From a virus, in IMG/VR virus record IMGVR_UViG_3300021093_003595, positions 1 through 25,588 of that record: DNA of 25,588 nt. The stretch is one strand, 5' to 3'. How positions within the stretch are numbered: position 1 is the stretch's first letter; each line of letters opens with the position of its first letter. A program made the translations under genes and the position numbers. A model generated the notes under the pieces. That model was not told the origin of the DNA. It was given only the letters and a program-made list of their open reading frames with translations, and did not search any database. Positions 15,287 to 21,557 of this stretch are shown in pieces.

Positions 15287-15550
15287 TTATAAACCCAATA
15301 GACCTTTCTTTGGGGCTTCAATTTTCACGCTGTCACTTTTGCACTTTTCTGCAAGGGCTATGGCCCCTACTTTTGCAGCCTCAGATCCGCCCTTGGCGAT
15401 TTCGCTGATAGCTGACCAACAAGCGGTCTGGCTCATTGTATTATCTTTACTGATAGATTTCGCTGCTTCATAATATAGTTGATCTTTGCTAGTTGAAGCA
15501 CAACCTGTTAGAAACACTGCGCAAAATAAGATTCCAAATAACATTTTCAT
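15287..15550 (-). CDS. Small lipoprotein
   Basis: This 87-residue protein has a typical lipoprotein signal: MKMLFGILFCAVFLTGC, with LTGC as lipobox and C17 as the lipidated residue. The mature part is short, helical and Ala-rich (SEIAKGGSEAAKVGAIALAEKC), with two further Cys. Lysis-linked roles are plausible because spanin-like genes lie immediately upstream and the holin follows, but it lacks the Pro-rich character of classic outer spanins. AAAGGA precedes the ATG. Signs point to outer- or inner-membrane anchoring in a Gram-negative host. Confidence 0.7.
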   Translation of the reverse strand: MKMLFGILFCAVFLTGCASTSKDQLYYEAAKSISKDNTMSQTACWSAISEIAKGGSEAAKVGAIALAEKCKSDSVKIEAPKKGLLGL

Positions 15551-15562
15551 ACCTGTTCCTTT

Positions 15563-15838
15563 CTATTTGACACTTTCATATATTTTTTTCTGTTCTTCGT
15601 ACCATGTGTTCCAGCCATCGTTTTTCAAAGAACATTCATAATATAATTGATAATTCTTTACAACTGTTTTTAAAAATTCCGTTATAGCAACTTTGTCGCC
15701 TTCAATGGTTTGTAAATCGGGACATTTTTCTCTAAGGGCAGGCACAGCTTCTGGCCACTTCGGCTTGACCGGCACTGGTTTTTGAAACAAGGCACATCCT
15801 GATAACAATGACACAAGCAATAGAATCGAAATTCTCAT
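15563..15838 (-). CDS. Outer spanin-like lipoprotein (Rz1-type candidate)
   Basis: This 91-residue protein starts with a lipoprotein signal (MRISILLLVSLLSGC, lipidated C15), then a Pro-rich stretch (KPVPVKPKWPEAVP), as seen in outer spanins. The rest contains Cys pairs and YQLYYECSLKNDGWNTWYEEQKKIYE, a pattern I recall from marine phage lipoproteins near spanins. Its ATG overlaps the stop of the upstream coiled-coil membrane gene (ATGA), an arrangement typical of Rz/Rz1 pairs. The pair would fuse inner and outer membranes in the last step of lysis. Confidence 0.65.
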   Translation of the reverse strand: MRISILLLVSLLSGCALFQKPVPVKPKWPEAVPALREKCPDLQTIEGDKVAITEFLKTVVKNYQLYYECSLKNDGWNTWYEEQKKIYESVK

Positions 15839-16365
15839 TTCTTTTCTCCTTCTTGTTTCTTGATCGGCCTTGCTGCGTCGTTATGTAAATTAATAAATTC
15901 TTGAGGGACCGGACAATGTTCCACGTATTTTATAACTTCTTCAACCCTTACACGTTCTGGTCCTTCGATGGTTTTTAGAACTTCTCTATCTCTATATCGA
16001 TCAACGTACTTAACAATAGTTTCTGTTTTTTGTTTAACTTCAGCAGTCTTTTTATTCACATCTTCGCTAATACCTCGATTAGCCAGTGCAGACTGTGCTT
16101 CTGCCGCCTTGACTTTTTCTTCCATCTCAGCCACTTTAGCACGCCAGGCCATCTCTACATCATAGCCGCCGCGCAGCCAAACGCCTAAAACTAATAATAT
16201 TATACCAATAGGTTTAAGTATTTTAGCATACTGCCCATAAAATGGGATCCAACGCCCTAGCCATCCCGCGATAATGCCGGTGATCCCTGCGGCAATAATA
16301 GCCCAGTAGATAAAACTTAGGACACTAGCTGGCAAAAGGCTAAACATCCAATGTATCTGGTTCAT
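15835..16365 (-). CDS. Inner spanin-like membrane protein (Rz-type candidate)
   Basis: This 176-residue protein has two hydrophobic segments (about 13-36 and 50-65), followed by a long charged helix (70-130) likely to form a coiled coil, and a C-terminal CPVPQEFINLHNDAA segment that I recall from Rz-like proteins. Classic Rz has one transmembrane segment; the extra one is unusual and lowers certainty. It overlaps the lipoprotein gene by 4 bp, as Rz/Rz1 pairs often do, and starts inside an ATGA overlap with the previous gene. Confidence 0.6.
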   Translation of the reverse strand: MNQIHWMFSLLPASVLSFIYWAIIAAGITGIIAGWLGRWIPFYGQYAKILKPIGIILLVLGVWLRGGYDVEMAWRAKVAEMEEKVKAAEAQSALANRGISEDVNKKTAEVKQKTETIVKYVDRYRDREVLKTIEGPERVRVEEVIKYVEHCPVPQEFINLHNDAARPIKKQEGEKK

Positions 16366-17093
16366 TTACGTATCTCGGCAAGTAAGGCGTAATTGTCATT
16401 TTCTATAATAAACTGATCGTTTACCTTATTAATAGCGTATGGTCCTAGGAATTTAGTTAAAAATAAAATTTCAGAAATATCATCTGTGCCGATTTGAAAG
16501 GCGCCTTTCACACTTTCATATATTCTCTGTTTCAGTCCGAAATCTTTCACAACCAGATCTAAAGAACCGCTATAAGTTTTATCTAATTTGACTGTTTCAT
16601 TATCAAAATCAATCGCTTCTAAATAACTTTTGTTAAAAAAATTATCCACATTTTCCATCTGTACTTGATTAATCCTATTTTCGTAATCTTGCGCGGAAGT
16701 CGGAACTACTTCTAGATCTTTTTCTGTAGCTTTGTTTGTTCTAAAACTTCTGTAGTAACGGAATTTAAAATCTTCATTGGCACTGAGTTTCTTTACCCCA
16801 TCTAAAATTTCCATTATTTTTGTTTTTAGATTGTTATCGCGTTCCATTTCAACATAGACTTTGTATCTATTATTTTTCACTTCGCCGGGGCTAACATCGG
16901 CGTCTAAAACAAATTTGTATCCCTTTTCAATGAAACTTTCTAAGTCTCTAGCTGCTTCTTTGGATTTTACACTAAATGATAAGACACTGATATCTTTATC
17001 GTCACCCATTTTGCTTGAGTAACTATCAACTTCAAATATGTTGTCTACAAGATAGCGTAGGTCATTGGCTCTTAGATCTTCGTATACTATCAT
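16362..17093 (-). CDS. Conserved marine T4-like phage protein
   Basis: This 243-residue soluble, acidic protein begins MIVYEDLRANDLRYLVDNIFEVDSY in two overlapping hydrophobic-polar patterns. It contains GYKFVLDADVSPGE near 78-91, FKFRYYRSF near 109-117 and a C-terminal FLTKFLGPYAINKVNDQFI. I recall relatives across cyanophages and related marine myophages, where it sits next to the 17090-17635 type gene. No function is known to me. Its position downstream of a late promoter points to a virion or morphogenesis role. The ATG overlaps the upstream stop (ATGA). Confidence 0.65.
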   Translation of the reverse strand: MIVYEDLRANDLRYLVDNIFEVDSYSSKMGDDKDISVLSFSVKSKEAARDLESFIEKGYKFVLDADVSPGEVKNNRYKVYVEMERDNNLKTKIMEILDGVKKLSANEDFKFRYYRSFRTNKATEKDLEVVPTSAQDYENRINQVQMENVDNFFNKSYLEAIDFDNETVKLDKTYSGSLDLVVKDFGLKQRIYESVKGAFQIGTDDISEILFLTKFLGPYAINKVNDQFIIENDNYALLAEIRK

Positions 17094-17635
17094 GCCTGAG
17101 CTCCCGCAGGCGGAGCCGCTACCGGGACAGCGGACGCAGGAGTAGCTGCTGCTGTGGCCGCTTCGGGTTGGCTGGCATCCACCCTACTGTTACGACCAAA
17201 CTTTTCTGTTCGTAATTTTTCCATATGTCCTTCAAACATGTCAAACACTAATTTTTTAGGCATGCTGATTGTAACCACCCATATAGGGTGCTGATCTAAT
17301 TTCCCTTTCTTTGTACCTGGTCTAAAATCATCGGGACTTTCTATTTTACGCGGCTTTACTATGACCGTTTCTTCAAACTTTACACGACAATCATGTTCAA
17401 ATAACCGTTTAGCTGCTCGAGGATTAGGCATTGATTCTTTAGGCCACATAAAACTGCAAGTCACCCAGTGCCGATCCACGCGGGGCCCTTCTAACAATTC
17501 ACCTTTTAACCAGTTTTCATAGACATAAATGTCTAGGCTATCAAGCACACGCTCAAAATCTTTTAACGCACTGAGAGCGGTGTTGTTGCTGTATAAATTT
17601 TCTATGTTTCTAATAACTTCTAAAATATCGGCCAT
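17090..17635 (-). CDS. Conserved phage protein with Ala-rich tail (late gene)
   Basis: This 181-residue protein has a helical N-terminus, then EGPRVDRHWVTCSFMWP near 48-64 and DQHPIWVVTISMP near 134-146. An Ala/Pro/Val-rich tail of about 25 residues follows and is likely disordered. No domain was recognised; I recall similar gene pairs in cyanophages. It is first in a late transcription unit that continues into the lysis cassette, with a GATAAATA promoter 24 bases upstream. The tail DNA is visibly more GC-rich than its surroundings. Confidence 0.65.
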   Translation of the reverse strand: MADILEVIRNIENLYSNNTALSALKDFERVLDSLDIYVYENWLKGELLEGPRVDRHWVTCSFMWPKESMPNPRAAKRLFEHDCRVKFEETVIVKPRKIESPDDFRPGTKKGKLDQHPIWVVTISMPKKLVFDMFEGHMEKLRTEKFGRNSRVDASQPEAATAAATPASAVPVAAPPAGAQA

Positions 17636-17659
17636 ATTATGCTCGTAAATTTACTACTT

Positions 17660-17667
17660 TATTTATC
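17660..17667 (-). promoter_or_regulatory. T4-like late promoter of the lysis transcription unit (GATAAATA)
   Basis: The minus strand reads GATAAATA, 24 bases before the ATG at 17635. It probably drives the two conserved genes and the spanin-to-holin cassette. It lies in the divergent spacer 17636-17788, which it shares with the phoH leader. Confidence 0.75.
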
Positions 17668-17707
17668 GACAGCAAAATTAAACTAACACAGTTTATCTTA
17701 AACCAAA

Positions 17708-17788
17708 TATAGTAAATAGTAATGTAGGACCTCTGTACGGATTGGCGGTCCCTACAAGTCCTACTTTACTTTAAAGTAGGAGAACTAG
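17708..17788 (+). promoter_or_regulatory. phoH promoter and structured leader with possible RNA switch
   Basis: TATAGT (17708-17713, 5 of 6 to the -10) and the overlapping AGTAAATA (17711-17718, late-like) could start transcription near 17720-17725. No good -35 is seen. Downstream lie four arms: A 17723-17731, B 17747-17756, C 17758-17764 and D 17772-17780. A pairs with B (one bulge), and 17760-17768 pairs perfectly with D (9 bp, loop CTT), which hides AGG of the AGGAG ribosome site (17778-17782). Alternatively A (GTAGGAC) pairs with C (GTCCTAC), which frees the ribosome site. This is a candidate translational switch. Confidence 0.55.
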
Positions 17789-18505
17789 ATGAGTAAAAGA
17801 GTGAAGAAGCGTTTCAGTTCAGAAGTAAACGTGATTGATTTTAATACATACCTTCCTCAAAAGAAGCAACGTGTTTCACTGTATGCACGTAACATCCATC
17901 AACAAGAATACCTTTCCAAATTGCAAGACGACAGTAAACACATATTGTTTGCAGTAGGTCCTGCTGGTACAGGAAAAACAATGCTGGCTGTGCAAGTAGG
18001 AATAAAACTGTTTCAAGAAGGCAAGTATGATAAAATCATAGTTACTCGTCCCGCCGTGTCGGTAGATGAAGATCTTGGTTTTTTACCAGGTACAATGCAG
18101 GAAAAGATGGCACCATGGACAAGACCTATTTTTGACGTTTTAGGAGAATACTATAACAAAAGAGATATAGAAAAAATGATAAATGAAGGAGTGGTTGAAA
18201 TAAGTCCGCTTGCATATATGCGTGGCAGAACCTTTAAAAATGCGTATATTATTGCAGATGAAATGCAAAATGCCACACCCAATCAAATGAAAATGTTGTT
18301 GACTAGATTAGGAGAAAATAGTAAAATGGTAGTTACCGGTGATCTACATCAAGCAGACAGACTTGAAGATAATGGTCTTATTGATTTTATACGCCAAATA
18401 AACGAACATAAGGATTTAAAGTGTATTGCTTTACAACATTTTGATAAACAAGATATTGAAAGACACCAAGCCGTAAGGGAAGTATTAACAGTGTACGGCG
18501 AGTGA
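17789..18505 (+). CDS. phoH: PhoH-family ATPase
   Basis: This 238-residue protein is a P-loop ATPase with Walker A GPAGTGKT (57-64) and Walker B YIIADE (153-158), followed by the PhoH-type MVVTGDLHQADR (180-191). The TRPAVSVDEDLGFLPG segment is diagnostic of the family. PhoH proteins are widespread in marine phages, and a role in RNA metabolism or phosphate stress has been suggested, but none is proven. It is the only complete plus-strand gene here. AGGAG six bases upstream supports the start. It has its own promoter and structured leader, and converges on gp44 at a terminator, so it forms a single-gene unit. Confidence 0.95.
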   Translation: MSKRVKKRFSSEVNVIDFNTYLPQKKQRVSLYARNIHQQEYLSKLQDDSKHILFAVGPAGTGKTMLAVQVGIKLFQEGKYDKIIVTRPAVSVDEDLGFLPGTMQEKMAPWTRPIFDVLGEYYNKRDIEKMINEGVVEISPLAYMRGRTFKNAYIIADEMQNATPNQMKMLLTRLGENSKMVVTGDLHQADRLEDNGLIDFIRQINEHKDLKCIALQHFDKQDIERHQAVREVLTVYGE

Positions 18506-18510
18506 CAAAA

Positions 18511-18533
18511 TAGGGCTCCATATCAGAGCCCTA
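18511..18533. terminator. Terminator between convergent phoH and gp44
   Basis: TAGGGCTC-CATATCA-GAGCCCTA is a perfect 8-bp stem with a 7-base loop, five bases after the phoH stop. On the minus strand it is followed by TTTT, a good terminator for the gp44 operon. On the plus strand the following TCAATCTT is only weakly U-rich. The remaining spacer to 18607 shows nothing. Confidence 0.75.
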
Positions 18534-18607
18534 TCAATCTTATCTAATAGCGTCATTTAGAGCTGTTACTAATAAGTCCTGCCCATGTAAAATTCAATTA
18601 GCTTTTA

Positions 18608-19525
18608 TTATATATGGCTTAGGCGTATCATAGTTGCGGCAAGATTGATTTCCGGATCACTGACAAGGCCATGATCTACGAGGCCTTGTTTAATTATCAT
18701 AATAGCTTTTTCTTGACGCTCTTCATCTCCGAATAATGTGACATTATCATATAGCCATCTGAACACATCTTCAACTTCGTCCTGTCGAACTTGACTACAA
18801 ACTAGTTTCCTAGCTTCGCTGATCATGCCTTTCTTAAACAATTCAACCATTTGGAATTTATAATCGGCTGAACCAGTACTGTCACTGCTAGGAGAAATTA
18901 ATTGGCCATTTATACTTGCCATCTGTACATTATTAATGCATTTACGAAGATCCGGGTATGTGGCTTTGACAAATGTATCTAAAGTATCTAGGTCAAAATC
19001 TACGCCTTCTTCTACTAAGATAGTTGCCACGCGGGCAGTAAACTCAGTGTTGTCTAGTTTTTCAAAATGAAAACCTTGACATCTGCTGTGTAAGGCAGGT
19101 ATCACTTTGTTCGGATAGTTGCAAGTAAGAATAAATCTTGCAGTTGTGTGATATTCTTCCATCACACCACGAAGCGCTGCCTGGGCATTTTGTGATAGAT
19201 AATCTGCTTCATCTAACAACACAACTTTAAAATCACCAAACGGAATCATTTGAACAAAGTTAGTGATTTTATTTCTCACATCATCTACAGAGTTCACTCG
19301 ACTGGCATTGATTTCTAAAATATCTAAATCATTGACATCAATTTCATGCAATAAGATTTTAGCCAGTGTGGTTTTTCCAATACCTGCATTACCACTGAAT
19401 AACAAATGCGGTATACTGCGTTCTTTGATCCAGGATTCTACTTGTTGGCGTTGTGCATTATCTCTAAACACATATCCGCTGGTAGTATTGGGCCTATATT
19501 TTTCAATCCATAAATTATTCATCAT
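18608..19525 (-). CDS. 44: Sliding-clamp loader ATPase, T4 gp44-like
   Basis: This 305-residue AAA+ protein loads the DNA polymerase sliding clamp. It begins MMNNLWIEKYRP, matching the RFC/gp44 start WxEKYRP, with Walker A GNAGIGKT (45-52), DEAD box (105-108) and SRC motif HSRCQ (146-150, arginine finger). A longer start at 19600 would add 25 residues unlike the family, so I use the ATG at 19525 with GAGGA six bases upstream. That ATG overlaps the stop of the small membrane protein gene. In T4, 44 is followed by 62; here phoH on the other strand follows, so the usual 45-44-62 order is broken. Confidence 0.92.
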   Translation of the reverse strand: MMNNLWIEKYRPNTTSGYVFRDNAQRQQVESWIKERSIPHLLFSGNAGIGKTTLAKILLHEIDVNDLDILEINASRVNSVDDVRNKITNFVQMIPFGDFKVVLLDEADYLSQNAQAALRGVMEEYHTTARFILTCNYPNKVIPALHSRCQGFHFEKLDNTEFTARVATILVEEGVDFDLDTLDTFVKATYPDLRKCINNVQMASINGQLISPSSDSTGSADYKFQMVELFKKGMISEARKLVCSQVRQDEVEDVFRWLYDNVTLFGDEERQEKAIMIIKQGLVDHGLVSDPEINLAATMIRLSHI

Positions 19526-19692
19526 ACTAATTCCTCGACAATGCCTAATATTTCTGCGGTGATAATAAAAATTCCTGCAAGCACTATGCTTTGTGGCCAC
19601 ACCATTGAGATGCCTGCGGCAATACGTGTAGCACTTTTAAATAGACTTACGTAAAAATGACCTCTACTAGTGTCTTTAGGTTGGATATCCAT
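19522..19692 (-). CDS. Small (56-residue) membrane protein
   Basis: This short frame runs from an ATG at 19692 to a TGA at 19522-19524. It reads MDIQPKDTSRGHFYVSLFKS, followed by a single hydrophobic helix (about 22-48, AAGISMVWPQSIVLAGIFIITAE) and ends ILGIVEELV. It overlaps the preceding cytidylyltransferase gene by 17 bp and the gp44 ATG by 4 bp, filling an otherwise empty 150-bp gap. I recall similar small one-helix proteins ending in GI.EELV next to gp44 in marine T4-like phages. Function unknown; it may hold replication or metabolic proteins at the membrane. Confidence 0.75.
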   Translation of the reverse strand: MDIQPKDTSRGHFYVSLFKSATRIAAGISMVWPQSIVLAGIFIITAEILGIVEELV

Positions 19693-20119
19693 GTCTTAAT
19701 GTCTTCTCTGCTTCCGCGTCCACTACACGTTGACGTAGTTCTGTTGTTGAAAATGTATGTTCACGTTTGTTAAAATAAAATTTTATTCCGCGAGAGATAC
19801 ACTGTTGTCTGCCGGTGAATTCTTTATGTTCATATTCATTACCCAGTATTCTAATATTAATAGGATAAGAAAGCAATATGTCAACGAGATCTTTTTCTGT
19901 AGCATACACTACAATCTCGTCAACGTATTTGCAGGCCTGTAATTGAACAAATCTTTCAAAAATACTTTGCACAGGTATATTTTTTTCTTTACGGTCAATA
20001 GTAGGATCTGTTTGAAGACCAACGATAAGGTAGTCACATTGACTTTTTGCTTCTTTCAACATTATGATGTGACCGGCATGGAACAGATCAAATGTGGAGC
20101 ATGTAAATCCTATTTTCAT
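19676..20119 (-). CDS. Cytidylyltransferase-like protein (TagD/glycerol-3-phosphate type)
   Basis: This 147-residue protein has the full signature of the small nucleotidyltransferase family: GFTCSTFDLFHAGH with HxGH at 14-17, a VGLQTDPT segment and STTELR (124-129), matching ISTTxLR. TagD-like enzymes make CDP-alcohols such as CDP-glycerol. A nucleotide-metabolism or surface-modification role is inferred, and the substrate cannot be read from the sequence. I recall close relatives in marine phages. It overlaps the glycosylase gene (ATGA) and the small membrane gene, so it is part of the gp44 operon. Confidence 0.85.
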   Translation of the reverse strand: MKIGFTCSTFDLFHAGHIIMLKEAKSQCDYLIVGLQTDPTIDRKEKNIPVQSIFERFVQLQACKYVDEIVVYATEKDLVDILLSYPINIRILGNEYEHKEFTGRQQCISRGIKFYFNKREHTFSTTELRQRVVDAEAEKTLRHGYPT

Positions 20120-20514
20120 ACATTTATCTCTAAGTATCTGATTAATTCTTTATCTGTTGGTGTCACATGTAAATTATTTTTGAAGAAAATTTCATAACTG
20201 TCCGAGCCATATTTGCCTATGCCGTATAGTTTGCTAGCATCGTTACCGTCCCATCCTATAAAATCTTTAGTCATACCTTTTAGCCTCTTGTATCTCACCT
20301 TAGACATGCCTAATGGTTTTATTATTTTTTTTACCGTTGCATGATGTGCAGATAAAAAGGATTTGGGATCTGGCCACAAGTTAAGGAAAATTGGAAGTAC
20401 AATTTTTACAGATTTTCTTCCTGTTTGATTAAGCATGATCACACCAACCATGTGTTCCCATTCGTTGTGAACTTGTTGTTGAACCATTAAATGATCTAGT
20501 AGAGGCTTAACCAT
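20116..20514 (-). CDS. MBD4-like HhH-GPD DNA glycosylase
   Basis: This 132-residue protein matches the glycosylase domain of MBD4 better than bacterial endonuclease III. It shows EWEHMVGVIMLNQTGRKS near 18-35, the helix-hairpin-helix LYGIGKYGSDSYEIF (96-110) and P119-T120-D121 at the place of the catalytic Asp (HPEDHKLNKY in MBD4, from memory). It lacks a Fe-S cluster Cys set and any methyl-CpG domain. MBD4 removes T or U from T:G and U:G mismatches, so repair of deaminated phage DNA is the likely role. It has its own consensus promoter with no leader, and its stop overlaps the next ATG. Confidence 0.8.
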   Translation of the reverse strand: MVKPLLDHLMVQQQVHNEWEHMVGVIMLNQTGRKSVKIVLPIFLNLWPDPKSFLSAHHATVKKIIKPLGMSKVRYKRLKGMTKDFIGWDGNDASKLYGIGKYGSDSYEIFFKNNLHVTPTDKELIRYLEINV

Positions 20515-20520
20515 TTATAG

Positions 20521-20549
20521 ATTATACAGATAAAAAAAGGATCTGTCAA
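20521..20549 (-). promoter_or_regulatory. Perfect sigma-70 promoter (TTGACA-N17-TATAAT)
   Basis: On the minus strand, TTGACA (20544-20549) and TATAAT (20521-20526) are both perfect, with a 17-bp spacer. Six bases separate the -10 from the ATG at 20514, so the predicted start is the A of the ATG. No Shine-Dalgarno is present. Confidence 0.88.
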
Positions 20550-20557
20550 GACCCTTT
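20532..20557 (-). terminator. Intrinsic terminator of the mazG transcript with the -35 in its loop
   Basis: On the minus strand, AAAGGGTC-TTGACA-GATCCTTT forms an 8-bp stem (one G-U pair) with a 6-base loop, followed by a run of seven T. The loop is exactly the -35 hexamer of the next promoter. It lies five bases after the mazG stop. Confidence 0.75.
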
Positions 20558-20561
20558 AATT

Positions 20562-20927
20562 TTATTTTGCTGTGAATTTTTTGAGATTAGGTGGTGTCCA
20601 TCCGACTGGTTTGAGCACCTTGCCATCTTCACGTTTCCTAACCTTGCCTGTGTCTCGATCAATCTTGGCAAAATTTGTACGCATGACTTCTTTCCAAGCA
20701 CCTTCAATATCTGCGCCCATGCTGTGAGCAGCACCAATAGTAACAACTAGGATGTCTGTAAGGGCATCTACTATTTCTTCTGGATCGCAGTCTTTGACAG
20801 CAATCTTTAGTTCATCTAATTCTTCTTGAATAAGATTAACATATAGGTTAAATTGTGCCTGATTCCAATCTTGGGTGGTTTGATCACAAGCCTTCATGAA
20901 CTTTTCTTGATCACGAAAAGGATTCAT
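20562..20927 (-). CDS. mazG: MazG-like nucleotide pyrophosphohydrolase
   Basis: This 121-residue all-alpha protein has EELDEL (35-40) as the EExxE metal motif and EIVDALTD (51-58) as the second acidic motif, typical of MazG/HisE-type hydrolases that cleave NTPs or related nucleotides. I recall the tail KVLKPVGWTPPNLKKF from phage MazG-like proteins. Marine phage MazG has been proposed to alter nucleotide or ppGpp pools, but activity here is not shown. It is one domain, shorter than E. coli MazG. It overlaps the GroES-like gene (ATGA) and is followed by a terminator, so it ends its transcript. Confidence 0.85.
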   Translation of the reverse strand: MNPFRDQEKFMKACDQTTQDWNQAQFNLYVNLIQEELDELKIAVKDCDPEEIVDALTDILVVTIGAAHSMGADIEGAWKEVMRTNFAKIDRDTGKVRKREDGKVLKPVGWTPPNLKKFTAK

Positions 20928-21307
20928 TGGTTTTCTAATCTATAGGCATCTACGGCACTAGGAAAATCTATGCCCTTGACCATGTATACGTCATTGGGTC
21001 GTTCATCTGCTGTTAACAGTATTGCGTCTGCGTCAACTTTGCGAACAACGGTTTGCGTTTCATTGTATTCAACTTTGACTCCACGGGTCCAACGGCCGTG
21101 TTCGACATAGATCCACTCACCAACTTTGACATCAGTTTGTTCTGGTCCTACTGCCCAGACCTGTGCCCATCGAGGTTTAACCCCATGAGTTTTTCCATCA
21201 TCACTTTGAATAATAATTCCACTGCTGGTTTGTTGCTCTTCAAAACTCATATCAGATACCAGTACATGGTTTCTAATTGGGCGTAATTTACCTTTTACAA
21301 TGTTCAT
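20924..21307 (-). CDS. GroES-like co-chaperonin (gp31-type)
   Basis: This 127-residue protein has the Cpn10 layout. LRPIRNHVLVSD opens the barrel, EEQQTSSGIIIQ (23-34) fits the mobile loop that binds GroEL, and WAQVWAVGPEQTDVKVGEWIYVEHGRW is the GroES core (compare VVAVG and VKVGDxVLF). T4 gp31 replaces host GroES to enlarge the folding cage for the capsid protein; the same use is likely here. A C-terminal extension of about 30 residues is not found in GroES. The ATG follows the upstream stop directly. Confidence 0.85.
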   Translation of the reverse strand: MNIVKGKLRPIRNHVLVSDMSFEEQQTSSGIIIQSDDGKTHGVKPRWAQVWAVGPEQTDVKVGEWIYVEHGRWTRGVKVEYNETQTVVRKVDADAILLTADERPNDVYMVKGIDFPSAVDAYRLENQ

Positions 21308-21532
21308 TTATTCTTCTTTCACTGCATTAGGATTTTTAACGTAATATTCAGCCATAATGTCTTCACGTTTACGTATGATTTTTCCTCCTGGCCCGAGTTC
21401 GTCACCACGTGCGTTTACCCTGGCATTTCCTACCGCAAGAGTCATTTCATTACGCATACGTAATTTGTCAAGGTCTAATTCAACACCTTGCATTGTTCTA
21501 TAGATTTTTTTCGCTGGCGGTTTCATTGGCAT
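21308..21532 (-). CDS. Small conserved phage protein
   Basis: This 74-residue basic protein has YRTMQGVELDLDKLRMRNE and AVGNARVNARGDELGPGGKI; I recall the VGNxxVNARGD pattern from small proteins of many T4-like marine phages, function unknown. A strong AAAGGAG seven bases before the ATG supports the start. It lies between the polymerase-like fragment and the GroES-like gene. No membrane segment is seen. Confidence 0.7.
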   Translation of the reverse strand: MPMKPPAKKIYRTMQGVELDLDKLRMRNEMTLAVGNARVNARGDELGPGGKIIRKREDIMAEYYVKNPNAVKEE

Positions 21533-21557
21533 AATTATGCTCCTTTAATAATTGTAC

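Noticed and set aside
19526-19600. N-terminal extension of gp44 to 19600
   Set aside because: The extra 25 residues do not resemble clamp loaders, and the DNA is explained by the 56-residue membrane gene in another frame.
19886-19901. TTGACA inside the cytidylyltransferase gene
   Set aside because: The -10 match is only 4 of 6 and no start codon follows; probably chance.
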